DNA from: Candidatus Aminicenantota bacterium | GTDB taxonomy: Bacteria; Acidobacteriota; Aminicenantia; Aminicenantales; Aminicenantaceae | Length of the DNA: 6,537 bases | Reading direction: 5' to 3' | Assembly: GCA_030617525.1 (NCBI GenBank) | Contig: JAUWVG010000134.1 | Location: forward strand, 1 to 6,537 | Shown: one piece after another, positions 1 to 5,777 of the stretch | How positions within the stretch are numbered: the stretch's first letter is position 1 | How the letters are laid out: every line of letters begins with the position of its first letter | Translations under genes and position numbers: made by a program | Notes under the pieces: generated by a model | Told to the model about the DNA's origin: nothing | What the model saw: the letters and a program-made list of their open reading frames with translations, nothing else | The model's database searches: none

Positions 1-148
1 TTCAGATGTGTATGATGGGGCCACCATCAGCGCCGTAGTTGCATTGAGTGAAAAATCCATAGCAGCAAACAGCACGTCCATCGAATTCCCTGATTTTACA
101 CGCGGCAAATGGAAAACGCGCAAACCCCTGGGAATTGTCACAACTTAA
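1..148 (+). CDS. C-terminal fragment of a probable Gfo/Idh/MocA-family oxidoreductase (5' end outside window)
   Basis: An open frame enters the window in phase 2 (first full codon at base 2) and ends at TAA 146-148, giving 48 residues that start SDVYDGATISAVVALSEK and include IEFPDFTRGKWK. The pattern 'D-x-YD-x-A ... S-A-V-x-x-L-S-E-x-S-(I/V)-A ... (V/F)-P-D-F-T-x-G-x-W-K' is, from memory, characteristic of the extreme C-terminus of one branch of Gfo/Idh/MocA NAD(P)-dependent oxidoreductases, enzymes that typically oxidise or reduce sugars and related polyols. The Rossmann domain and catalytic residues lie upstream of the window, so substrate and cofactor cannot be judged. The stop is 13 bases before the ATG of the M14 gene, so the two are probably in one operon. 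An antisense frame over the same bases also stays open but is explained by this gene. Family call is by motif memory only; the coding frame itself is well supported by its spacing to the next ribosome-binding site. Confidence 0.7.
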   Translation, partial: SDVYDGATISAVVALSEKSIAANSTSIEFPDFTRGKWKTRKPLGIVTT

Positions 149-150
149 TA

Positions 151-156
151 AGGAGG
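151..156 (+). promoter_or_regulatory. Ribosome-binding site of the M14 peptidase gene
   Basis: AGGAGG lies five bases before the ATG at 162. It decides the start: the same frame is open from a TTG at 135, but that codon has no Shine-Dalgarno sequence and lies inside the upstream gene. The ATG also begins a canonical signal peptide (MNKTKKR followed by a hydrophobic stretch). Confidence 0.9.
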
Positions 157-161
157 CCAAA

Positions 162-2093
162 ATGAACAAAACAAAAAAAAGGATTCTTTTAATCACAGCT
201 TCACTCTTCTGTGTTGTCTTTTCTTTCTGTCTGCTCCAAGCACAAGATCAATCTGAAGAACAAAAAGAATCAAAATACTGGACGGTTGAAGGATACCGCC
301 ATGGACCGAGCTTTTTTCCCAGAAGTTTTTATGAGGAGATAAAACCTCTTCAAGAGGGTGTTTTGGATTATAAACACTATCATACTTACACCGAGATGGT
401 CTGGTGGTTTAAAAAGTGGGCCAAAGACTATCCAAACCTTGTTGATCTGTATGTCGCCGCACAAAGTTTTGGCGGTCGGGATATTTACCAGCTCACTGTG
501 ACAAACAAAAAAACAGGAAAAGATACCGATAAACCCGCAATGTTCATTGACGGAAACCGCCACTCAGGTGAAGTCACAGCGGCTGAATCCGCTTTTTGGA
601 TGCTTGATTATATGCTGAAAAATTACGGCCAAGATCCCGAAATAACACGACTCTTGGATAAGTTTGCCTTTTATTTTCGGCCAAAAAACAATCCGGACGG
701 AAGCTTGCTCTATTTACAAACAGCTCAAAGTCTGCGCAGCACGATCCGCCCTTACGACAATGATGGTGACGGACTTCTGGACGAGGATCCATCCGAAGAT
801 TTAGATGGAGATGGACGAAGCCTCCAGATGCGTGTCAAGGTGCCTAAAGGAGAAGGAACCTATATCATAGATCCCAGAGATCCCAAAGGACGTTTAATGA
901 CTCGAGCAAGTAGTGGAGAAGGCGACTATAACGTGATGTCTGAAGGTATAGACAATGACGGCGACGGACGAGTCAATGAAGATGGCATAGGAGGGCTTGA
1001 TCTTCACAGAAATTACCCTGAGAATTGGCGTCCTATGGAGGAAGCTACGGGTCGCGGTTGGACCCAGCGAGGCGCCGGAGCCTACCCTCTCTCTGAAGTG
1101 GAAACACGCTCTCTAGTTGTGTTCTTGCTCGAACACCCGAATATTTCTATCATGAATACAATGGACACTACAGTACCCATGCACCTCAGGCCTCCTTCGA
1201 CATCTCCCAGTGAGGAGCGTATGTATCCTGAAGATCTTGATTTGTATAAATACTTTGACGATAAAGGCCGCGAGATAACCGGATATGAAAGAGCCGGAGA
1301 TGTGTACCAGGACTACGGCAGAGGACGCCCATTATTCGGACACAGCCCGGATTTCGGATACTGGTATTATGGCTCTATCTGGTATGGTGACGAACTCTGG
1401 AATGGTGGAAGGATCGGCGATTATGATGAAAACGGCACATCGGACGACTGGGATAGAATCCAGTATAACGATAAAGAGTTAACCGTAAGCCGTTTCAGAG
1501 AATGGACCAAGATTATTCATCCTGAATACGGTGAGGTCGAAGTTGGCGGTTGGGATTCTAAATTTATGCGTCAAAATCCACCTCCTGAACTTCTTGAAAT
1601 ATGGATTGAAAAAGAGGCCCGATTCAACCTGATGCTAGCCGGCAGTCTTCCCGAGGTTGTGATCCATGATCCTCAAATCAAAGTCAAAGACGGTGAATTC
1701 ACTATAGACATCGAAGTCGAAAATAAGGGTTTTATCCCAACAGCTCTTTTGCAGGCCCAGCTTGTTAAAATTGTCCGCCCAGACAGAATCACGCTGGAAT
1801 TTCCCGAAGGAATGCTGCCTGTACGCCGCTCACAAAGAGGTCAATTCGGGGGTATGGGCACAAGAGGACAACAACCGGCCGAAAAACAGGAACCTCAAGA
1901 AAAATCTAAGGTTGAAATGCTTGCACCGTCAAAAATCCTCAATTATGTGGACATCGACCGGATACCTGGAAACGACACCGTTAAAGTGACATTCAAACTC
2001 CGGCTCAACGGCATCGACAGCACGGAATGCACCATCAAATACTCCTCCACACGAGGTGGTGTTATCTCAAAGGATATAAAGATCGGAAGATAA
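162..2093 (+). CDS. Exported M14-family (zinc carboxypeptidase-like) protein with DxDxDG loops and atypical zinc site
   Basis: 643 residues. Residues 1-27 form a Sec signal peptide (basic MNKTKKR, hydrophobic core, likely cleavage after LLQA), so the protein is periplasmic or secreted. The M14 core spans about 75-490: zinc motif H134-S-G-E137; R173 and NPDG at 177-180; DLHRN at 280-284 (where DLNRN is usual); MDTTVPMHLRPP at 334-345, which aligns without gaps to the 'H-x(7)-(R/Y)-P' segment carrying the third zinc ligand but has D335 in its place; and GDELW at 409-413, whose E411 fits the catalytic Glu. HPEYGEVEVGGW (453-464) and NPPPELLE (472-479) are also reminiscent of M14 homologues. An insertion between NPDG and DLHRN holds acidic loops (DNDGDG 199-204, DLDGDG 213-218, DNDGDG 264-269) like calcium-binding DxDxDG motifs; another, DYDENG, is at 420-425. 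The C-terminal part (about 498-643) looks beta-rich, interrupted by a Gly/Gln/Pro/Lys-rich linker at 557-583. M14 enzymes remove C-terminal residues from peptides; with the ligand change, activity here is uncertain. Probably co-transcribed with the upstream oxidoreductase. Confidence 0.9.
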   Translation: MNKTKKRILLITASLFCVVFSFCLLQAQDQSEEQKESKYWTVEGYRHGPSFFPRSFYEEIKPLQEGVLDYKHYHTYTEMVWWFKKWAKDYPNLVDLYVAAQSFGGRDIYQLTVTNKKTGKDTDKPAMFIDGNRHSGEVTAAESAFWMLDYMLKNYGQDPEITRLLDKFAFYFRPKNNPDGSLLYLQTAQSLRSTIRPYDNDGDGLLDEDPSEDLDGDGRSLQMRVKVPKGEGTYIIDPRDPKGRLMTRASSGEGDYNVMSEGIDNDGDGRVNEDGIGGLDLHRNYPENWRPMEEATGRGWTQRGAGAYPLSEVETRSLVVFLLEHPNISIMNTMDTTVPMHLRPPSTSPSEERMYPEDLDLYKYFDDKGREITGYERAGDVYQDYGRGRPLFGHSPDFGYWYYGSIWYGDELWNGGRIGDYDENGTSDDWDRIQYNDKELTVSRFREWTKIIHPEYGEVEVGGWDSKFMRQNPPPELLEIWIEKEARFNLMLAGSLPEVVIHDPQIKVKDGEFTIDIEVENKGFIPTALLQAQLVKIVRPDRITLEFPEGMLPVRRSQRGQFGGMGTRGQQPAEKQEPQEKSKVEMLAPSKILNYVDIDRIPGNDTVKVTFKLRLNGIDSTECTIKYSSTRGGVISKDIKIGR

Positions 2094-2160
2094 CCTTTTT
2101 TATTTTCAAGGATGATTCACAAGCCCAGGTTGCTGCGGATGCACGACATCGGTCCATGAA

Positions 2161-2232
2161 GTTCATCACGAACGCAGTGTGGCGATCTCATTTGTAGAGA
2201 TTACCACGTCGCAGGGCTCCTCGTAATGACAG
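2161..2232. repeat. Degenerate palindromic dispersed repeat (REP/MITE-like)
   Basis: The segment matches, with changes, a short non-coding repeat known from many unrelated bacterial genomes whose core reads GTCATTGCGAGGAGC...GTGGCAATCTC. Here the right arm (2197-2230) is GAGATTACCACGTCGC followed by CTCCTCGTAATGAC, and the left arm ends GTGTGGCGATCTC. Bases 2179-2189 and 2197-2207 form a stem with ten of eleven positions paired (one G-T) around a 7-base loop (2190-2196). There is no coding potential and no transposase. The substitutions relative to the consensus I remember suggest an old, decaying copy. As RNA it would fold at the 3' side of the M14 transcript and could help stabilise or end it, although no T-tract follows. 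Confidence 0.65.
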
Positions 2233-2235
2233 AGA

Positions 2236-2271
2236 GAGATCGCTTTGCTGTGCTCGCAAAAACAGAGCGAT
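2236..2271. repeat. Second partial unit of the same dispersed repeat
   Basis: GAGATCGCTTTGCTGTGCTC (2236-2255) followed by GCAAAAACAG reads as a diverged half unit of the neighbouring repeat (compare the common form GAGATTGCTTCGCTGCGCTC then GCAATGACA). It lies in the same orientation as the right arm at 2197-2232, three bases after it. Its ends, ATCGCT (2239-2244) and AGCGAT (2266-2271), are perfect inverted complements and could form a weak hairpin 26 bases before the next start codon. The rest of the 2094-2297 spacer shows no gene, no convincing sigma-70 promoter and no classical rho-independent terminator. Confidence 0.5.
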
Positions 2272-2297
2272 ATTTGATATTAACTGGCTAACAAATA

Positions 2298-5200
2298 ATG
2301 AATAGAAACCTTAGACTTTTTGTTTTGATATTCTTCTTTTTCTCCGGCCTAAGTGGATTGATTTACGAAATCTTATGGACAAGGATGCTCGTGAAGATCA
2401 TGGGGGGAGCCCCTTTTGCCGTATCTATCATTCTGACTATTTTCATGGGAGGATTAGGTCTGGGCAGTTACTTAGCAAGTTTAAAAATTGATTCTATTAA
2501 AAACCCTCTCAAACTGCTTCAGATTTACGGGAAGTTGGAGTTGATCATCGGCGCTTATGGACTTGCCTTACCTCTATTAATCTCTGTATTCAAACCTCTT
2601 CAGACAATCCTCTATAACCAGCTTTTCAATAACTTTTTGCTATATAATATCTTAACATTTATTTTGAGTTTTATCCTTTTAGCAATTCCGATTATCTGCA
2701 TGGGGGCTACACTTCCCATATTGTGCCGATTCTACACAACCGGACTCTCGCACCTGGGTACTCAAACGGGAAGACTTTACGGCTTAAATACTGTTGGCGC
2801 TGCAGCGGGTGCCTTAGCCTGTGGATTCTGGCTCATCAACCTTTTAGGTATAACAGGCACCCTGATCTTTGCGGTTTTGATCAACAGCATTATTGGCTTC
2901 TCCTGTCTTTTTTTATATTCCAAGGCCGGGACAAAAGAAAAAAAAGATGTCCGGTCTTTTAAAAAGAATACAAGTCAAACAGAAGAGATTTCTTCAGGAA
3001 CGAGTCTTCCGGCCTCAAAAATCCCTTATAAAGGAGCCCTTGTTATCTTTATTGTTACAGGATTTTGTGCTATGGCCTATGAAGTCATTTGGACAAAATT
3101 ACTGAGTTTAATAGTGGGTCCTACAACCTACTCATTCACCATTGTCCTTGTCACTTTTATAACCGGACTCGCTTTAGGGAGTATGTTTTTTGGATGGCTT
3201 GCTGATAAAACCGGAGAACCTGCAAAACTATTAGTGTTTACACAGATTTGTGCTGCTTTACTTGTTTTGGGTGTCAGTCAGCTTTTAGGGAACAGCCAAC
3301 TTTTTTTCGCAAAGTTGATTTTTAATTTAAAAGATCAGTTTGTCTTATTGACCCTGTCTAAAGCCCTCCTTTTATTTTCCTTCATGATCCTTCCAACGCT
3401 GTGTCTTGGAGCAGCGTTTCCTCTAGTCATAAAAATTTACACACAATCCATCCACAAAGTCGGGAAGTCTATTGGAGTCGCTTATTCCCTAAACACTGTT
3501 GGAGCCGTACTCGGATCATTCTGTGCTGGATTTATTTTAATTCCGCTTTTAGGAAAAGAAAATGGCTTGAGTTATGTCGTCGCATTTCAGATTTTTACAA
3601 CATTGATTATAGCCGGGATTTACTTTGGTAAGAAAAGCAGATTTACATTTGGCCTTGCTGCTGTGTTAGCCATATCCGGATTAATTTTCTGTTTAAATTT
3701 CCCTGATTGGAACCACAGTCTGCTTTCGAGCGGCAAATACTTTCGTTTCTCTTATTTCGAGACCGCAATAAAGGACAGCGGCTGGATCAAATCCCTGCTG
3801 CATGGTCCCAAAATACTGGAAAAATATGACAGAGGAAAAGTCATCTATTATGGTGAGGGAATTGGAGGTTTTACTTCCGTGATAGAAACTCCGGACGCGC
3901 TTGGCAACATGGAATATTCCATGACAAACAGCGGGAAAATGGACGCTTCTTCAAGAGGAGACATGAAGACTCAGACACTCTGCATCCATTTTCCTCTACT
4001 TTTTCATCCTGCTCCCAAATCGGTTATGATCCTTGGATTGGCAAGCGGAATAACAGCTGGAGAGGCGCTTTATTATCCCATAGAAAACTGCGATGTCCTT
4101 GAGATCAATCATCAAGTCGTTGAAGCTAGCAAGTTTTTCTTGCCCTGGAATAGTGATGTTCTTTCCAGTTCAAAGACAAATCTTATCATCCAGGATGCAC
4201 GAGCACATCTTCAACTTACCCATAAGAAATATGATGTTATCGTATCAGAACCTTCCAATCCATGGATGGCCGGACTCGCGGCGCTTTTCACCAGAAATAT
4301 GTTTGACTTGGCGAAAAAAAAACTGAACAACAGTGGAATTTTTGTCCAGTGGCTCCACTCCTATAATATGGATTGGGACACCTTAGCGCTTATCGGCCGA
4401 ACCTTTGCCCAGGTCTTTCCCCACAGCATATTAATTTCAACAAGCCCTCTTTCCTTTGGACGAGATTACCTCTTGATTGGATTCAAAGAGAAATTTGGAC
4501 TCGATCTAAAGATTGCCAGAAAGAACCTTATCTATTTGCAGAATTCAAAAAATGTTAGTCTCTCAGATCCTAAATTGCTGTTCCGGTTTATTGTATCAGA
4601 GGACCTTCAAGATCTCTTCGGCAAAGGTCCCATAAATACAGACAATCGGCCTCGGCTTGAATATGCGGCACCAAAACTGATGCATCTCTCCGACGAAAAA
4701 ATAACTCAAAAGCTTATTTCAAAAAGAGGGATTCGCCCTGAGACACGTCAAATCGTGTCTTTTGTCCTCAATGATATTGATGCACAAATAGATTTTGCGC
4801 GATATGCCTTATCCCTATTCATGCCCTTTCCCAATATGGTTGATTTATCGAAAGCTACATCATCTCAGAAAGAAATTTATTTTAAACTCATGGAAACATA
4901 TTGTTCTAAAAATGTGATAGATTATTCCATCCTGATGAATTCAGAACTCCAAAACAAATGCCGCTTGGTCCAGATCGAAACCATAGAAAACAAGATCGAT
5001 TTGATGCCTGATAAAGCAGAGTCCACCTTTTATTTGGCTAATCTTTATTTAGAATTAGGCCGTCAGGATGAAGCCATCCACAACTATTCCCTTTCACTGC
5101 AATTATGGCCAAATAATGCATATGCTCACAATAACCTTGGATACCTTCTGATTCTGGACGGAAATTTTGATAGAGCTATTTCGCATTTTACGCAGGCAAT

Positions 5201-5465
5201 AGACTTAAAGCACGACTTTCCTGAAGCCTATAGAAATAAAGGTTTCACCTTAACAAAGCAGGGAAAATACCAAGAAGCATCTGAAGAATATCAAAAAGCC
5301 ATACACCTGCTGCCAAAAAATCATACTCTTCACAATGATCTGGGTGTTATTCTTTCAAGATTAGGAAAATTGGATGAAGCCATCAAACACTTTCAAGAAG
5401 CCATTCGCATTAAACCTGACTTTGCCGAAGCACAAAGGAACCTCAGGATCGCACTTCAACGATAA
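2298..5465 (+). CDS. Fused MFS-like / spermidine-synthase-like membrane protein with TPR tail
   Basis: 1055 residues. An in-frame TAA at 2289 makes the ATG at 2298 the first possible start; no clear Shine-Dalgarno precedes it. The membrane part is an internal duplication: GLSGLIYEILWTRML (17-31) with GGLGLGSYLA (51-60) recurs as GFCAMAYEVIWTKLL (255-269) with GLALGSMFFG (290-299), and TVGAAAGALACGF (165-177) recurs as TVGAVLGSFCAGF (400-412). By eye there are six TM segments per half, joined by a basic loop (209-244), and one more hydrophobic segment at 449-467. Residues about 515-730 form a spermidine-synthase-like Rossmann methyltransferase: GEGIGGFTSVIE, NSGKMDASSRGD, the nucleotide-binding MILGLASGITAG (577-588), acidic LEIN (601-604), QDAR (632-635) and VIVSEPSNPWMAGLAALFT (648-665). 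SEPSNPW stands where true spermidine synthases have a catalytic Asp (SD-x-TDP), so aminopropyl transfer is doubtful. INTDNRPRLEYAAP (779-792) is typical of this fused family. Four TPRs (about 907-1050; e.g. 'NNLGYLLILDGNFDRAISHF') close the protein, suggesting protein-protein contacts. The biochemical role is unknown. Confidence 0.9.
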   Translation: MNRNLRLFVLIFFFFSGLSGLIYEILWTRMLVKIMGGAPFAVSIILTIFMGGLGLGSYLASLKIDSIKNPLKLLQIYGKLELIIGAYGLALPLLISVFKPLQTILYNQLFNNFLLYNILTFILSFILLAIPIICMGATLPILCRFYTTGLSHLGTQTGRLYGLNTVGAAAGALACGFWLINLLGITGTLIFAVLINSIIGFSCLFLYSKAGTKEKKDVRSFKKNTSQTEEISSGTSLPASKIPYKGALVIFIVTGFCAMAYEVIWTKLLSLIVGPTTYSFTIVLVTFITGLALGSMFFGWLADKTGEPAKLLVFTQICAALLVLGVSQLLGNSQLFFAKLIFNLKDQFVLLTLSKALLLFSFMILPTLCLGAAFPLVIKIYTQSIHKVGKSIGVAYSLNTVGAVLGSFCAGFILIPLLGKENGLSYVVAFQIFTTLIIAGIYFGKKSRFTFGLAAVLAISGLIFCLNFPDWNHSLLSSGKYFRFSYFETAIKDSGWIKSLLHGPKILEKYDRGKVIYYGEGIGGFTSVIETPDALGNMEYSMTNSGKMDASSRGDMKTQTLCIHFPLLFHPAPKSVMILGLASGITAGEALYYPIENCDVLEINHQVVEASKFFLPWNSDVLSSSKTNLIIQDARAHLQLTHKKYDVIVSEPSNPWMAGLAALFTRNMFDLAKKKLNNSGIFVQWLHSYNMDWDTLALIGRTFAQVFPHSILISTSPLSFGRDYLLIGFKEKFGLDLKIARKNLIYLQNSKNVSLSDPKLLFRFIVSEDLQDLFGKGPINTDNRPRLEYAAPKLMHLSDEKITQKLISKRGIRPETRQIVSFVLNDIDAQIDFARYALSLFMPFPNMVDLSKATSSQKEIYFKLMETYCSKNVIDYSILMNSELQNKCRLVQIETIENKIDLMPDKAESTFYLANLYLELGRQDEAIHNYSLSLQLWPNNAYAHNNLGYLLILDGNFDRAISHFTQAIDLKHDFPEAYRNKGFTLTKQGKYQEASEEYQKAIHLLPKNHTLHNDLGVILSRLGKLDEAIKHFQEAIRIKPDFAEAQRNLRIALQR

Positions 5466-5478
5466 ATAAGAACAAATT

Positions 5479-5494
5479 ATTGGATTAATCCAAT
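5479..5494. promoter_or_regulatory. 16-bp perfect palindrome, possible regulator-binding site
   Basis: ATTGGATTAATCCAAT is a perfect inverted repeat, 13 bases after the stop of the membrane-protein gene. A further half-site TGGATT occurs at 5499-5504, 18 bases downstream of the same hexamer at 5481. Its centre lies about 118 bases upstream of the start point predicted from the sigma-54-type element, a usual distance for an enhancer-binding activator. As RNA it would give only a 6-bp AT-rich stem with no T-run directly after it, so a terminator is less likely. Confidence 0.35.
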
Positions 5495-5577
5495 TAAATG
5501 GATTCTATCGTCGGGAAATTTTTTATAACTAAAACTTAACATACTGATTTATAAGGCATTTAAGACAAGACATAGTT

Positions 5578-5593
5578 TGGCATAAATATTGCT
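5578..5593 (+). promoter_or_regulatory. Candidate sigma-54 (-24/-12) promoter of the TonB-receptor gene
   Basis: TGGCATAAATATTGCT matches the sigma-54 consensus TGGCAC-N5-TTGCW at all but one of the defined bases (T for the C of TGGCAC), and the invariant GG and GC lie at the correct spacing. The predicted start is near 5604-5606, giving a leader of about 170 bases. No comparably good sigma-70 pair was found in the 5466-5765 spacer. Chance matches in AT-rich DNA are possible. Confidence 0.45.
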
Positions 5594-5670
5594 CTAATTA
5601 AAATGTGTCAGAAAGTAATTTTGATGGGAATTGTCAGATTCAAATAATTTCAATGAAAAATAAAAGTTAT

Positions 5671-5698
5671 AGGAGAGGAGGTGCAAATCGGACAGTAA
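5671..5698 (+). promoter_or_regulatory. Isolated strong Shine-Dalgarno in the leader, with a possible 5-codon ORF
   Basis: AGGAGAGGAGGTG (5671-5683) contains AGGAGGTG, an eight-base complement to the 16S rRNA 3' end, about 95 bases upstream of the receptor start. The only start-like codon at a useful distance is GTG 5681-5683, five bases after the first AGGAG, which opens GTG-CAA-ATC-GGA-CAG-TAA. This may be a leader peptide, a ribosome standby site or chance. Confidence 0.25.
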
Positions 5699-5721
5699 GA
5701 AATAAAAAAAAGATAAAAGTT

Positions 5722-5741
5722 GGGGTGAAATCTTTCACTCC
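5722..5741. promoter_or_regulatory. Hairpin in the leader of the TonB-receptor gene
   Basis: GGGGTGAA pairs with TTCACTCC (one G-T pair) around a 4-base loop, an 8-bp stem that ends 36 bases before the TTG start. On the + strand no T-run follows. On the - strand the stem is followed by a T-rich stretch (complement of 5701-5719), so it could also stop antisense transcription. The 3' arm CACTCC is partly complementary to the GGAGGTG at 5677-5683, allowing an alternative fold. The rest of the spacer shows no gene. Confidence 0.4.
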
Positions 5742-5767
5742 AGGGGATGATTAAAAGTTACTAAAAT

Positions 5768-5773
5768 GGAGAG
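5768..5773 (+). promoter_or_regulatory. Ribosome-binding site favouring a TTG start for the TonB receptor
   Basis: GGAGAG ends four bases before TTG 5778 (six bases if counted from GGAG). The in-frame ATG at 5766 has no Shine-Dalgarno at a useful distance and overlaps this motif, so the TTG is preferred; the ATG would add four residues (MERI). Confidence 0.5.
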
Positions 5774-5777
5774 AATT

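Noticed and set aside
135..161. TTG at 135 as start of the M14 gene
   Set aside because: No Shine-Dalgarno before it, it overlaps the upstream gene, and ATG 162 has a perfect AGGAGG and begins a proper signal peptide.
2..196. Minus-strand frame of 64 codons with a hydrophobic, lipoprotein-like N-terminus and several Cys
   Set aside because: Its hydrophobic start is just the complement of the M14 signal-peptide coding region, it has no ribosome-binding site that I can see, and the sense strand is explained by the end of an oxidoreductase-like gene.
1285..1482. Small + strand frames inside the M14 gene (also 1762-1989) and several inside the membrane-protein gene
   Set aside because: They lie wholly within strongly supported genes in other frames, have no recognisable motifs and have unbalanced composition; they are shadows.
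2094..2135. Rho-independent terminator directly after the M14 gene
   Set aside because: There is a T-run at 2096-2102 but no GC-rich stem before it; the downstream repeat hairpin has no following T-run.
2274..2300. Sigma-70 promoter (TTGATA ... TAATGA) in front of the membrane-protein gene
   Set aside because: The -10-like element would overlap the start codon, so the transcript would start inside the gene.
5466..5765. CRISPR repeats, tRNA or known riboswitch in the 300-base spacer
   Set aside because: No regularly spaced direct repeats, no cloverleaf, and no match to riboswitch cores that I know; only the palindrome, promoter-like element, stray Shine-Dalgarno and hairpin are supported.
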